A stretch of 64,000 nt of DNA from Pedobacter segetis (GCF_016623585.1 NZ_JAEHFY010000004.1:143024-207023), one strand, 5' to 3'. Shown: positions 8,992-17,610, counted from the first letter of the stretch. The notes: generated from the sequence alone by a model not told the origin. Numbers and translations are program-made.

Positions 8992-10256
8992 TCTTCGATG
9001 TTTTTTAAATCCCATTTTAAAGGAAAATTAAGGTAACCTGGTCGTTGAAATCTAAATTGACTGAGTTCAATTTGTTCAAAGAACAATGCGTCTGTTTGAT
9101 GATAGGTCTTTAAAGTATCTCTATTCACACAACCGAAGCTAACCGTATAGGAACTTGGTACTAAAATATTGTTGGGGATTTTAAGCGAAACTTGATAATT
9201 TCCTGGATTAATCTTTAGGTATTTTCCATAATGATCTGTGATGTCAGAGAAAAAAACGACTTCATCCCGCTCATTTTTAAGAAACATAGATAAATGGAGT
9301 TGTTTAATAGGGATATTTACGGCATAATCTATTTTAATGATTAATTCATCTTCCGTCAAGATAGTTCCATCTAATTTAGATCCATTTTTTACAAGTGCAG
9401 CTTTAACCAATTGCACTTCAGCATCTACTTTCTTTTCAAAGTCAATTGCACTTTTCTTTGAACTGAAATTCAAATTCAAATACTCTTTTACAGCAGATTC
9501 AATCCCCCCTTCAAATGATATTCCCCCATTATGCAGCGTGATTCCTTTATTGCAAAGTCTGTTCACTGCATTCATATTATGGCTCACAAATAAAACTGTT
9601 CTTCCTTCCCCCGCATTCACATCTTGCATTTTTCCCAAACATTTTTTCTGAAATTCCGCATCGCCTACTGCCAATACTTCATCCACAATCAAAATCTCAG
9701 ATTCCAGATGTGCGGCCACAGCAAAAGCCAAACGTACATACATCCCAGAAGAATAGCGTTTTACAGGGGTATCAATGTAGCGTTCTACGCCAGAGAAATC
9801 TACAATTTCATCAAACTTACGCTGGATTTCATGCTTACGCATCCCTAGAATGGCACCATTCAAAAAGATGTTTTCCCTACCGCTCAATTCTGGGTGGAAA
9901 CCAGTACCAACTTCTAATAAACTGGCAATCCTGCCTCTTACCTTTACACTTCCTGTTGTTGGGCCAGTAACCCTGCTCAAAATTTTTAATAAGGTGCTTT
10001 TCCCTGCTCCGTTTCTGCCAATAATGCCAACGGCATCTCCTTGTTCAATCTCAAAATTAAGGTCTCTTAAGCTCCAAACATATTCGCTATTGCCCTTGGT
10101 GCTACGGTCATTGGTCTCGCCAATTTTTAAATAGGGGTTTTCTTTTCCTCTTACCGTATGCCACCAACGGTTTAGATCATGGGAGATAGACCCAGTACCA
10201 ATGGAGCCGAGGCGGTATTGCTTAGAGAGGTTTTCTACTTTAATTACGGTGCTCAT
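8988..10256 (-). CDS. wzt: O-antigen/polysaccharide ABC transporter ATPase with C-terminal binding domain
   Basis: This 422-residue protein has a complete ABC ATPase: Walker A GRNGAGKST (80-88), signature YSSGM (168-172), Walker B LIVDEVLAVGD (189-199) and the switch His in VSHN. About 150 further residues form a beta-rich C-terminal domain of the type that recognises the modified end of the glycan in Wzt proteins. It powers export of a finished lipid-linked polysaccharide across the inner membrane with the permease at 11460-12323. Unusually it is separated from that permease by about 1.2 kb of repeats and an unrelated gene. Confidence 0.92.
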   Translation of the reverse strand: MSTVIKVENLSKQYRLGSIGTGSISHDLNRWWHTVRGKENPYLKIGETNDRSTKGNSEYVWSLRDLNFEIEQGDAVGIIGRNGAGKSTLLKILSRVTGPTTGSVKVRGRIASLLEVGTGFHPELSGRENIFLNGAILGMRKHEIQRKFDEIVDFSGVERYIDTPVKRYSSGMYVRLAFAVAAHLESEILIVDEVLAVGDAEFQKKCLGKMQDVNAGEGRTVLFVSHNMNAVNRLCNKGITLHNGGISFEGGIESAVKEYLNLNFSSKKSAIDFEKKVDAEVQLVKAALVKNGSKLDGTILTEDELIIKIDYAVNIPIKQLHLSMFLKNERDEVVFFSDITDHYGKYLKINPGNYQVSLKIPNNILVPSSYTVSFGCVNRDTLKTYHQTDALFFEQIELSQFRFQRPGYLNFPLKWDLKNIEE

Positions 10257-10262
10257 TTTTTG

Positions 10263-10460
10263 AGGTTAAGGTTGCGCTGCGCTAGGTTTAGGTTGAGTGA
10301 TTTGTATTGTGTGTTAAGGTTAAGGTTTGCGCTTCGCTAGGTTGAGGTTGAGTGATTTGCATTGTGTATTAAGGTTAAGGTTTGCGCTTCGCTAGGTTGA
10401 GGTTGAGTTATTTGCATTGTTGTATTAAGGTTAAGGTTTATGCTTCGCTAGGTTGAGGCT
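10263..10460 (+). repeat. Tandem ~55-bp repeats, 3 full units plus a partial
   Basis: Units begin at 10263, 10317, 10372 and 10428, with spacing 54, 55 and 56 bases. Each reads AGGTTAAGG, then a GC-rich core (GCGCTTCGCTAGG), then GGTTGAG, and ends in TTTGCATTGTGTATTA or a close variant. The last segment matches the sequence over the start of the four-helix-bundle gene (11131-11145), so these units look like reduced copies of the 5' edge of that gene. No open frame here is credible. Confidence 0.85.
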
Positions 10461-10606
10461 GATGTTGCGCTGCGCTAGGATTAGGTTGCGCTACGCTAGG
10501 TTGAGATTGAGGTTGCGCTTCGCTAGGATTAGGTTGCGCTACGCTAGGTTGAGATTGAGGTTGCGCTTCGCTAGGATTAGGTTGAGGTTGCGCTGCGCTA
10601 GGTTAA
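10461..10606 (+). repeat. Tandem 48-bp repeats, 3 units
   Basis: Units start at 10461, 10509 and 10557, exactly 48 bases apart. Each contains GTTGCGCTNCGCTAGGATT, and the first two also carry a second GCGCTACGCTAGG. The sequence is strongly G+T biased on this strand and is complementary in kind to the C+T-rich block that follows, so the whole array could fold back on itself. It is unlike the surrounding coding sequence in composition. Confidence 0.85.
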
Positions 10607-10670
10607 GGTTGAGTCTTGCAAGGTTGCCATGCTAACGGCTCAACCTTAACCTCAGCCTCAACCTCTTTTC
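10607..10670 (+). repeat. 64-bp direct repeat, left copy (flanks four-helix-bundle gene)
   Basis: This block, from GGTTGAGTCTTGCA through ACCTCTTTTC, recurs at 11243-11306 with one mismatch (A at 10620 against T). It contains a switch point, a small palindrome TTGCCATGCTAACGGCTCAA, where the G-rich repeats turn into their C-rich complement. The two copies are 636 bases apart and enclose the four-helix-bundle gene. Confidence 0.88.
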
Positions 10671-10765
10671 TTGCCACACTACCAGCTCAACCTCAGCCTC
10701 TTTTCTTACCACACTACCAGCTCAACCTCAACTTTTTTTCTTACCACGCTATCGGCTCAACCTAA
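10666..10765 (+). repeat. C+T-rich ~35-bp tandem repeats, left block
   Basis: Three units about 35 bases apart (TTTTCTT near 10666, 10701 and 10736) each carry CCACRCTAYCRGCTCAACCTC. The block is the approximate reverse complement in character of the G+T-rich repeats at 10263-10606. The last unit runs directly into the 3' end of the four-helix-bundle gene, whose stop is at 10771. Confidence 0.8.
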
Positions 10766-10770
10766 TTCTC

Positions 10771-11136
10771 TTACTTCAAGCTTTTTATCAACTTATTCAA
10801 CTCCAAATGTATTTGACTTTGCGTTTTTATTAATTCATCGGTTTCTTTAATTTCAAAATAGCCTACTTCTCTGCCATAAATCAGTTGGTTTTTTGTTTCC
10901 AACGCCGAACCTCTTGACATGATGTAAAAATGCTTTTTGTCTTTGCTTGTCTCTCGTCCGAAACCTTCTGCTAAGTTATCTGATATTGACAATGATGATC
11001 TTCTGATTTGTGATGTTAAAGCATAATCTTCTTGTTTGGGTAAACTAATCGTTAGCTTATAAATAGCTACTGCATATCGCATCGCTAATTTCCAAACTGT
11101 CATATCGGTAAAATCGGTGTACATGGTGCTTTGCAT
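10771..11136 (-). CDS. Four-helix-bundle protein (23S rRNA intervening-sequence / S23 family)
   Basis: This 121-residue protein is recognised by DMTVWKLAM near the start, the central QIRRSSLSISDNLAEGFGR (about residues 43-61) and a C-terminal LNKLIKSLK. These are hallmarks of the S23/four-helix-bundle family, whose members include proteins encoded inside 23S rRNA intervening sequences and the Avd accessory protein of diversity-generating retroelements. There is no rRNA or reverse transcriptase here. The gene is enclosed by repeats and interrupts the wzm-wzt pair, so it appears to have arrived as part of a repeat-bearing insertion. An ATG at 11124 gives the start usual for the family; the ATG at 11136 falls inside the repeat. 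Its function is unknown. Confidence 0.85.
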   Translation of the reverse strand: MQSTMYTDFTDMTVWKLAMRYAVAIYKLTISLPKQEDYALTSQIRRSSLSISDNLAEGFGRETSKDKKHFYIMSRGSALETKNQLIYGREVGYFEIKETDELIKTQSQIHLELNKLIKSLK

Positions 11137-11242
11137 TGTGTATTAAGGTTGAGGTTGCGCTTCGCTAGGTTTAGGTTGCGCTGCGCTAGGATTAGGTTGC
11201 GCTACGCTAGGTTAAGATTGAGGTTGCGCTATGCTAGGTTTA
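11137..11242 (+). repeat. G+T-rich repeats, right block
   Basis: From TATTAAGGTTGAGG through successive GCGCTTCGCTAGG, GCGCTGCGCTAGG and GCGCTACGCTAGG cores, this 106-base block is the same family as 10263-10606. It abuts the 5' end of the four-helix-bundle gene. No gene is present. Confidence 0.8.
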
Positions 11243-11306
11243 GGTTGAGTCTTGCATGGTTGCCATGCTAACGGCTCAACCTTAACCTCAGCCTCAACCT
11301 CTTTTC
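11243..11306 (+). repeat. 64-bp direct repeat, right copy
   Basis: This is the second copy of 10607-10670, with a single mismatch. The gene for the four-helix-bundle protein and one set of arrays lie between the two copies, as expected if a gene-plus-repeat unit were duplicated or deleted by recombination. Confidence 0.88.
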
Positions 11307-11459
11307 CTACCACACTACCAGCTCAACCTCAACCTCTTTTCTTACCACGCTACCAGCTCAACCTCAACCTTAACCTTTTTCTTCCCACACTATCGGCTCA
11401 ACCTCAACCTCAACCTTTTTTTTCTTGCCACGCTACCGGCTCAACCTCAACCTCCTTGC
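11307..11459 (+). repeat. C+T-rich tandem repeats, right block
   Basis: About four units of CCACRCTAYCRGCTCAACCTCAACC separated by T-rich tracts run up to the stop codon of the wzm gene at 11460. The unit length varies (roughly 35 to 47 bases) through gain or loss of CTCAAC hexamers. No credible gene is present. Confidence 0.8.
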
Positions 11460-12323
11460 CTAAACCGTATCCATAAAAGTTTTCTCTACCCTATTAAAAA
11501 TGATGTAACCCAAACTAACCGAAACCATCATAAAAACCACGCTATAAAGAACAGAATAGGGCTCTACCAATCCTTTCCCGAAAATACAATATTTAAAGGC
11601 CTCTATTAAAGAACTTAGAGGATTCAAATCGATGATCCATTTATAACTTTTCCCTTGTAAGTAAGAAAGCGGGTAGATAACAGGGGTGGCGTACATCAGC
11701 AATTGTATGGCAAAACCCAAAAGAACCGTAAAATCTCTATACTTGGTGGTTAAAGATGAAAATATGATCCCCAAACCTAAACTGATCCCCGCCACCACGA
11801 TCAAGATCAATGGGATATATAGTAAATGTATGGTGGCATGATAGGGAAAGCCGTTAAAATTGTAATAAACGATGATGCAGATCAGCAAAGCGATTTGAAT
11901 ACCGAACTTGACCAAGTTGGATAAAATGATAGAAATTGGGGTAACGATCCTTGGAAAATAAACTTTCCCAAATATCCCCGCATTAGAGGTAAAAGTATTG
12001 GAAGTGCCGGTAAAACAAGCAGAAAAGTAGCCCCAAATGGCCAAGCCCGCCATATAAAAAGCTGGTGGTGCAATACCGTCTGTAGGGATTTTAGCAATTT
12101 TGCCGAAGACCAACAAAAACATGATAGTGGTTAACGCAGGTTGTACCACATGCCAAAAAGGCCCTAAAATGGTTTGTTTAAACTGTGCGGTAAAATCACG
12201 TTTCACAAAAAGCCACATCAAATCGCGGTAATGCCAAACCTCTTTTAATTGAAGATCGAAAAGTTTATTCTTGGGTTTTATCTCTATATCCCAGGTATTG
12301 CTATCAATTGGCATTTGATCCAT
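11460..12323 (-). CDS. wzm: Polysaccharide ABC transporter permease
   Basis: This 287-residue ABC-2 type permease starts with a cytosolic stretch to about residue 45. It then has six hydrophobic segments, including LTTIMFLLVFGKIA, FYMAGLAIWGYFSA, IALLICIIVYY and a last one near the C-terminus. The RDFTAQFKQTILGPFW motif before the first helix is typical of Wzm/TagG/KpsM permeases. It forms the export channel with Wzt (8988-10256). Translation starts at ATG 12323 shortly after the GT4 gene. The gene ends directly at the repeat array, so its natural downstream junction with wzt has been replaced. Confidence 0.92.
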   Translation of the reverse strand: MDQMPIDSNTWDIEIKPKNKLFDLQLKEVWHYRDLMWLFVKRDFTAQFKQTILGPFWHVVQPALTTIMFLLVFGKIAKIPTDGIAPPAFYMAGLAIWGYFSACFTGTSNTFTSNAGIFGKVYFPRIVTPISIILSNLVKFGIQIALLICIIVYYNFNGFPYHATIHLLYIPLILIVVAGISLGLGIIFSSLTTKYRDFTVLLGFAIQLLMYATPVIYPLSYLQGKSYKWIIDLNPLSSLIEAFKYCIFGKGLVEPYSVLYSVVFMMVSVSLGYIIFNRVEKTFMDTV

Positions 12324-12336
12324 TTATTGAGCTGTT

Positions 12337-13458
12337 TTAATTGATGTAGGTTTTTAAGTTCTTCTGAAAGTTTTGGTATCCAAAAAGATTTTTACATTCT
12401 TTCTGTAAAAGCACTTTTTCAGAATATGAGCTTGGGTTTTTATAAAACTCTGTCAAGGCCGATGTTAATTCTTTAATATTTTGGGGATCGATCGTTTTAT
12501 TATACTTAGTTGGGATAACCGCATCAACACTCCCGTCTTTATCACCTGATAATACGTTTAAACCTGCGGCTTGCGCTTCTATAAATACCAGTCCAAAACC
12601 TTCTTTATCGCTCGGCAATACAAAAGCATCGGCGGCTTGTTGGATATTGATGATTTCATCGTTACTTAAAAAACCGGGCATCATTAGGTTTTCAACAAAA
12701 TCTAATGATACTGCTAATTTTTTTAAGCGGTTTAATTCTGCTTCTTCATATTTTCCACATAAAAAATAATAGGCAGGCAAACCTCCTTTTTTCATCTGCG
12801 CTAAACATTGTATTACTTGATCGTAATTTTTGTTTTTTTCGCTGCTTTTGATCCTGCAAACGGCCATAAAAATTGGGAACTCTTTTTTTAAATGGTATTG
12901 CCCATAAACTTTTTCTTTGGTGTCTATTATTTCAGGGAATTGGTATAATGGATCTAAAGAATTAGGGATCACTAAAACTTTTTCTGGGTTTACGTGATGC
13001 CAGCTTGTTACACTTGTTGCCGTAAAACGGCTAACGGCTATAATTTGGTCAACTTTCTTTAAAAATGTTTTTTTAACGATGTTGATTGGTCGCCAAATTT
13101 CTATACCGTGTGCCCAAAGCACCACTTTGGTTTTAGGGTTTAATAGTTTAATCATCAAACCGATTGGAGATAGGTTGATATGGCTTAAAATGACCAAATC
13201 TTGTTGTATTCCAGATTTTATCGAGGAAAAAAAACCTGAAATTCTCCTTCCTTCAAATCCCTTAAATAGTTTAGATTCAATATAATGCTCATCAGGCAAA
13301 TGATCATAAAGAGAAATCATGCTAAAAGCTATCTGTGCGTCTAAGTGTTCTTGATTGTAATGATAGCAGATATTCTTGCAAACATTTTCTATCCCGCCGG
13401 TAAGGTTAAAACAACGAAGGCTAACAAAGAGGATTTTTTTATTTGGGCTAGGTAGCAA
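12337..13458 (-). CDS. Glycosyltransferase family 4
   Basis: This 373-residue GT-B enzyme has the N-terminal acceptor loop TGGIENV (about residues 20-26), AVSRFT near 141-146, IPNSLDP near 164-170 and the donor signature DKEGFGLVFIEAQAAG (284-299). An in-frame stop lies two codons upstream and there is no early ATG, so the start must be TTG at 13458 or another non-ATG codon. It is the first recognisable gene of the minus-strand glycan operon. The sugar specificity is unknown. Confidence 0.84.
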   Translation of the reverse strand: MLPSPNKKILFVSLRCFNLTGGIENVCKNICYHYNQEHLDAQIAFSMISLYDHLPDEHYIESKLFKGFEGRRISGFFSSIKSGIQQDLVILSHINLSPIGLMIKLLNPKTKVVLWAHGIEIWRPINIVKKTFLKKVDQIIAVSRFTATSVTSWHHVNPEKVLVIPNSLDPLYQFPEIIDTKEKVYGQYHLKKEFPIFMAVCRIKSSEKNKNYDQVIQCLAQMKKGGLPAYYFLCGKYEEAELNRLKKLAVSLDFVENLMMPGFLSNDEIINIQQAADAFVLPSDKEGFGLVFIEAQAAGLNVLSGDKDGSVDAVIPTKYNKTIDPQNIKELTSALTEFYKNPSSYSEKVLLQKECKNLFGYQNFQKNLKTYIN

Positions 13459-13671
13459 TCTTTATCAATGTTGCAGCTGCTTAAACACAGCTCCGCTTCC
13501 TCAGTCCCAATTTTTGTTTTGGAAAGAGTGCGCTTTTTTATAAGGTGTAAAAATATTATTATTTTTTTAAGGATGTAACTTAATAAGAATTAAAATTAGC
13601 GGATATATCTCCGCCCTCCGGCGCATAGATATGACGTTTCGTGGTATTAAAAATATTTCCCTATTTTAATT
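13459..13671. promoter_or_regulatory. Divergent intergenic region upstream of the glycan operon
   Basis: These 213 bases separate the minus-strand glycan operon from the plus-strand GIY-YIG gene and must hold both promoters. They contain an AT-rich tract (13555-13600) and, at 13599-13635, an imperfect relative of the GC-rich palindrome seen near 16229, 48360-49220 and 63784. I could not place promoter elements with confidence. Confidence 0.4.
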
Positions 13672-13971
13672 ATGAAAAGAAGGGGTTGCGTTTACATCCT
13701 TACAAATAAAAACAAAACCACCCTATATGTTGGAGTTACTTCTGGTTTATACAACCGATTGTTGGAACATGTTAACCACAAATATCCAAGCAGTTTCTCG
13801 GCCCCGGTACAATATAGAATACGCATCTGCTATGAATTTTTCTCAACTATCCAAGAAGCCATTTATCGAGAGAAAGGATTGAAAAAATGGAGGAGGGAAA
13901 AAAAGGAAACGTTGATTAATGATTTTAATCGGAATTGGAAATTCTTGAACGAAGGGATTGGTTTATGCTAG
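13672..13971 (+). CDS. Small GIY-YIG nuclease-domain protein
   Basis: This 99-residue protein is a lone GIY-YIG domain: VYILTNKNKTTLYVGVT at residues 7-23 gives the two core strands, followed by LYNRLLEHV with the catalytic Arg, and EAIYREKGLKKW with the metal-binding Glu near residue 65. Such single-domain proteins are abundant in Bacteroidota; they are related to UvrC and homing nucleases but mostly uncharacterised. It stands alone between the glycan operon and a CBS-domain gene on the other strand. A second member lies at 48416-48667, and both have GC-rich palindromes close by. Confidence 0.85.
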   Translation: MKRRGCVYILTNKNKTTLYVGVTSGLYNRLLEHVNHKYPSSFSAPVQYRIRICYEFFSTIQEAIYREKGLKKWRREKKETLINDFNRNWKFLNEGIGLC

Positions 13972-14130
13972 TACTGGTTGGGTTGCGAGTTCCTTATGTA
14001 ACCCGTTAGCCCGACGATAGAGAGAGGCCTGCCCGTTAAAAAACGGGATCCTAAATTAAGGTAGAAACCTGAAATTCATTTACCATGTTGTTGCTAATTT
14101 TAAAGTTTTTTTATTATCAAACTCAGGCTA

Positions 14131-14559
14131 TTAGCTATTTATATATGATTCTAAATTTTTGATGGTTTGTTTCTGATCTTCTATGATATATTTTACCACA
14201 TCGCCAATAGATACCATACCTGTAAGCTTTCCATCGGTTTTAACGGGTAAATGCCTAATGTGCATATCTGTCATCAGTTTCATGCAATGGTCTAAGCTAT
14301 CATTTGGGTTGATCGTTACTGGGTTGCTTGTCATCACTTCTGAAATCTTTACCTCTTTAGAAGATTTACCCTTTAAAACAACCTTTCTGGCATAATCACG
14401 TTCGGTAAAAATCCCTTTAAGCTGTTGTTCATCAACAATCATGATTGCGCTGATGTTAAAATTATTCATGACCTCTAGGGCTTCATAAACCATAGCATCA
14501 GGAGAAACGGTAATTAATCTACTTTCCTTTTGAGATAAAATTTGGTGTACTGCAATCAT
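14131..14559 (-). CDS. CBS-domain pair protein
   Basis: Read from the ATG at 14559 (142 residues), the protein is two CBS repeats and nothing else: VYEALEVMNNFNISAIMIVD with FTERDYARK, then SLDHCMKLMTDMHIRHLPV with GMVSIGDVVKYI. Stand-alone CBS pairs of this kind bind adenosyl nucleotides or NAD and act as sensors. A longer frame begins at 14610 but its first 17 residues do not look like the family. The partner protein is not evident from the neighbourhood. Confidence 0.85.
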   Translation of the reverse strand: MIAVHQILSQKESRLITVSPDAMVYEALEVMNNFNISAIMIVDEQQLKGIFTERDYARKVVLKGKSSKEVKISEVMTSNPVTINPNDSLDHCMKLMTDMHIRHLPVKTDGKLTGMVSIGDVVKYIIEDQKQTIKNLESYINS

Positions 14560-14643
14560 AATCAGGTATTTTGGTGTATATAAATTAAGGTAAAATAAAC
14601 CAGAAATCAAAAATTCTTAAATTTTTGGCCATTAAACCATTGA

Positions 14644-16086
14644 TCACGCTTTGTACTTGATCAAATTTTTGGCCATACCGTTAAAAATGAAAAGATGGAA
14701 TGGCCACATTAACCACCAATAAACACGTCCCCATAAGCCGCTAGGCCTAAAGGTTGCAATTTGGCTTAAAAATTTTTTATCATGTCTTTCTACAAGCTTA
14801 AATTCTAACCAAGCTTCTCCGGGCAGTTTCATTTCGGCATAAAGCAATAATCTTTTACTTTTTCTATCCGCTAAAATTACCCGCCAAAAATCTAGGGCAT
14901 CGCCAGCTGCAATCTGGTTTCCGCTCCTCCTGCCTCTTCTGGTGCCAACGCCACCAACTAATTGATCAATCAATCCTCGTAAATTCCACAACCAATCTAA
15001 ATAGTACCAGCCTCTTTTACCACCTATAGACCAAATATTATCTAAAACGATGGCCGAATCCTTTTTAAATTCTCTTTTTACTTTATAACTTAAGGTGCCA
15101 TTTTGTGGCACTTTTACCTGATCCATAAAAGAGGTGTTAAGGTAACCTTTGTTTAAAGCATCTCGCCAGCTAGATACAATGGAATTTTGTTCTATTTTAA
15201 CAAATGCCAGTTTTAAAGCTTCTTGATAGCTAAAGCATTTCATGGGTACTACTTGTTTGATTTTATCATCTTGGCAAACCACTTCGTTACGCATACTTTC
15301 TACCAAACTACTGGCAATATTATAGTTAACAGAGGTTACAATATTTAACCAATAAGAAGATAACCTAGGGGTAAGCACCGGAATTGTTAAGATATATCTT
15401 TTCAATTTTCTGGCTTTTGCATAACCCAAAAGCATTTCTTTGTAGGTTAAAATATCGGGGCCTCCAATATCAAAGGTTTGGTTTAAAGCCTTATAGTTCC
15501 CTAAAACTCCTTTTAAATAAGAGAGTACATCGCGTATGGCAATGGGTTGGCATCTTGTGCGCAACCATTTTGGTGCCACCATTATGGGCAACTTTTCGGT
15601 TAAATCCCTAATAATCTCAAAAGATGCGCTACCAGAACCAATAATTATTGCTGCCCTTAAAAAAGTATGCCCGATTTTGCTTTGTTTAAGAATACCTTCT
15701 ACCCCTAATCTCGATTTTAGATGTTCTGATAACCCCTCATCATTAACAATGCCCGTTAAATAAATAATTTGCTTACAGTTTGTTTTTGACAAAGCATTCA
15801 CAAAGTTATTGGCCGATAATTCTTCTAAGGCCCTAAAATCTGTATGTGCGTTCCCCATAGAATGTACCAAGTAATATGCGGCATCTATATCCTTCGGCAA
15901 ATTTTCTAAAGATGCCTCATCTAACAGATCGGCGGTAACAATTTTAATTTGGGTATCTAAACCGGTATCTTCTTTAAACCTTCTTTTATCCCTTACCAAA
16001 CAATATACTTCGTGTTTTGCTGCCAACAACAAAGGCAGTAACCTTGTGCCTATATAACCGTTTGCGCCCGTAAGAAGAATCTTCAT
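14644..16086 (-). CDS. SDR-type NAD(P)-binding protein with C-terminal DUF2867
   Basis: This 480-residue protein starts with an extended-SDR nucleotide-binding fold (LLTGANGYIGTRLL at residues 4-17; AYYLVHSMG near 89). It ends with a DUF2867 region of about 150 residues (RSGNQIAAGDALDFWRV, PSGLWGRVYWWLMWPFH). This architecture is known from other bacteria, but the reaction is not established. It is a single gene with its own 288-base upstream region and no operon partner. Confidence 0.78.
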   Translation of the reverse strand: MKILLTGANGYIGTRLLPLLLAAKHEVYCLVRDKRRFKEDTGLDTQIKIVTADLLDEASLENLPKDIDAAYYLVHSMGNAHTDFRALEELSANNFVNALSKTNCKQIIYLTGIVNDEGLSEHLKSRLGVEGILKQSKIGHTFLRAAIIIGSGSASFEIIRDLTEKLPIMVAPKWLRTRCQPIAIRDVLSYLKGVLGNYKALNQTFDIGGPDILTYKEMLLGYAKARKLKRYILTIPVLTPRLSSYWLNIVTSVNYNIASSLVESMRNEVVCQDDKIKQVVPMKCFSYQEALKLAFVKIEQNSIVSSWRDALNKGYLNTSFMDQVKVPQNGTLSYKVKREFKKDSAIVLDNIWSIGGKRGWYYLDWLWNLRGLIDQLVGGVGTRRGRRSGNQIAAGDALDFWRVILADRKSKRLLLYAEMKLPGEAWLEFKLVERHDKKFLSQIATFRPSGLWGRVYWWLMWPFHLFIFNGMAKNLIKYKA

Positions 16087-16228
16087 AAAAGGTTAACAAA
16101 TTTTTAAGGTTTGGGTTTTATATGGTGCCATAATATAAGTGCATTAACTATTGGAAAGGCATCTCTGCTTGTAATTCGGGCAGGCTTATTTTGCTACTGG
16201 CCATTAGGCAGATAGCAAAAAAAGATAT

Positions 16229-16247
16229 ATCCGCCAGGTGGCGGAGT
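16229..16247. repeat. GC-rich short palindrome (dispersed family)
   Basis: ATCCGCCAGGTGGCGGAGT forms a perfect hairpin (TCCGCC with GGCGGA, four-base loop) in an otherwise AT-rich intergenic region. The same core occurs in the tRNA-derived array at 48360-49220 and, less perfectly, near 13605 and 63784. Confidence 0.6.
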
Positions 16248-16307
16248 GTTAAAATGCCCAAATAATTATGTTCAAGGGCCAACATCTCATTTTTAAATAG
16301 AGCGGAT

Positions 16308-16336
16308 GTAACAATTTGTAGGTTAAACTTGTCTTA
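16308..16336 (+). promoter_or_regulatory. ECF-type promoter-like element upstream of the MacB-type permease
   Basis: GTAAC at 16308-16312 is followed 17 bases later by TGTCTTA at 16330-16336, 38 bases before the ATG at 16375. The AAC and GTC cores are the usual features of ECF sigma promoters. Near-identical pairs with 18-base spacing occur at 21521-21550 and 44478-44507. The assignment is by pattern only. Confidence 0.4.
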
Positions 16337-16374
16337 ACCAAACAATTTGTATTTTTAGCATCTAGCAACATTAA

Positions 16375-17610
16375 ATGGAGAATATAGAAATAGTAAAAAT
16401 TGCCCTACACGCCATCAAGAGCAATAAATTGAGGACTTTTTTAACGGCCTTGATCATTGCGATTGGCTTAATGGCTTTGGTGGGCATTTTAACTTCTATA
16501 GATGCCATAAAAGGTTCGCTAAACAATACGTTTGCAAGTATGGGTGCCAATTCTTTTACCATACGCAACCGAGGTACCGGGATTAGGATCGGCGGAAAAG
16601 GGAATAGGCCCAAAAGCTGGCCGGTAATTACCTACCGAGAGGCAATGGATTTTAAGGAGCGTTTTAATATGCCATCTATGGTTTCTGTAAACACTTTTGT
16701 GAGCTTTGCCTCAACCGTAAAATATAAAAACGAAAAAACCAATCCTAATATTTCTGTTTTAGGGGCCGATGCAGCTTATGTTTCTACGGGTGGTTATAAA
16801 ATTGCCGAAGGGAGAAATTTCTCTAACAGCGAAATGGAATTTGGGGCTAGCGTTGTTATTATTGGAGACGAGATTAAGCAGAAATTCTTTTCAGATGATG
16901 GATCTGCGATAGATAAGATCATTACCATTGGAAGTACAAAATTTAAGATAATAGGTGTTTTTGCTAAAAAAGGATCGAGCGTGGGTTTTGGCGGAGATAA
17001 GGTTTGTGTAATCCCTTTGTTTAAGGGGAGGCAAATTATGGCAAACCCAAACCCAACTTATACTATTTCTGTATTGGTAAATGATCCAGAACAAATGGAT
17101 ATAGCTACAGGAGAAGCTACTGCTTTGTTGAGGAAAATACGCAATTTGAATATCCAAGAGGACACCAATTTTGAGATAACGAAAAGTGATGCCATTGCAG
17201 AGACGTTGATAGATAATTTAAAATTTGTTCAAATAGCTGGTATTGCTATCGGTTTTATCACTTTATTGGGTGCTGCAATAGCTTTGATGAACATTATGAT
17301 GGTTTCTGTTACAGAAAGGACACGTGAAATTGGGGTAAGAAAAGCAATTGGGGCAAACCCTAGTTTGATACGAAAACAGTTTTTGTACGAGGCTATCGTA
17401 ATTTGTTTGATTGGCGGAGGAGTTGGGATATTTTTAGGGATTGTAATGGGAAACCTTTTGGCAATAGCCATGGGGGCATCTTTTTTGATCCCGTGGCTTT
17501 GGATTTTTATTGGCTTGGCAGCTTGCATAGGTACGGGTTTAGCCTCTGGGATCATACCGGCATCAAAGGCTTCTAAATTAGATCCCGTAGAGGCGTTACG
17601 TTATGAATAA
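16375..17610 (+). CDS. MacB/FtsX-type ABC transporter permease
   Basis: This 411-residue protein has an N-terminal helix ([20 protein letters not shown]), a periplasmic MacB-PCD region (about residues 45-270), and three C-terminal helices with the FtsX signature [15 protein letters not shown] (about 312-326). It ends with the [14 protein letters not shown] tail typical of this class. These permeases drive mechanotransmission or efflux of macrolides, lipoproteins or peptides with a separate ATPase. No ATPase gene is adjacent, so the partner is elsewhere. An ECF-like promoter element precedes it. Confidence 0.88.
   Translation: MENIEIVKIALHAIKSNKLRTFLTALIIAIGLMALVGILTSIDAIKGSLNNTFASMGANSFTIRNRGTGIRIGGKGNRPKSWPVITYREAMDFKERFNMPSMVSVNTFVSFASTVKYKNEKTNPNISVLGADAAYVSTGGYKIAEGRNFSNSEMEFGASVVIIGDEIKQKFFSDDGSAIDKIITIGSTKFKIIGVFAKKGSSVGFGGDKVCVIPLFKGRQIMANPNPTYTISVLVNDPEQMDIATGEATALLRKIRNLNIQEDTNFEITKSDAIAETLIDNLKFVQIAGIAIGFITLLGAAIALMNIMMVSVTERTREIGVRKAIGANPSLIRKQFLYEAIVICLIGGGVGIFLGIVMGNLLAIAMGASFLIPWLWIFIGLAACIGTGLASGIIPASKASKLDPVEALRYE

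Noticed and set aside
10453..10635. Plus-strand ORF of 60 codons rich in Arg and Leu
   Set aside because: It is a translation of the tandem GC-rich repeats; its periodic protein sequence reflects the repeat, with no start-site context.
10771..11136. Diversity-generating retroelement because of the Avd-like fold
   Set aside because: No reverse transcriptase, template repeat or variable repeat is present; the S23/four-helix-bundle assignment is sufficient.
11252..11476. Plus-strand ORF of 74 codons rich in Pro, Gln and Leu
   Set aside because: It is a translation of the C+T-rich repeats and runs over the end of wzm on the opposite strand.
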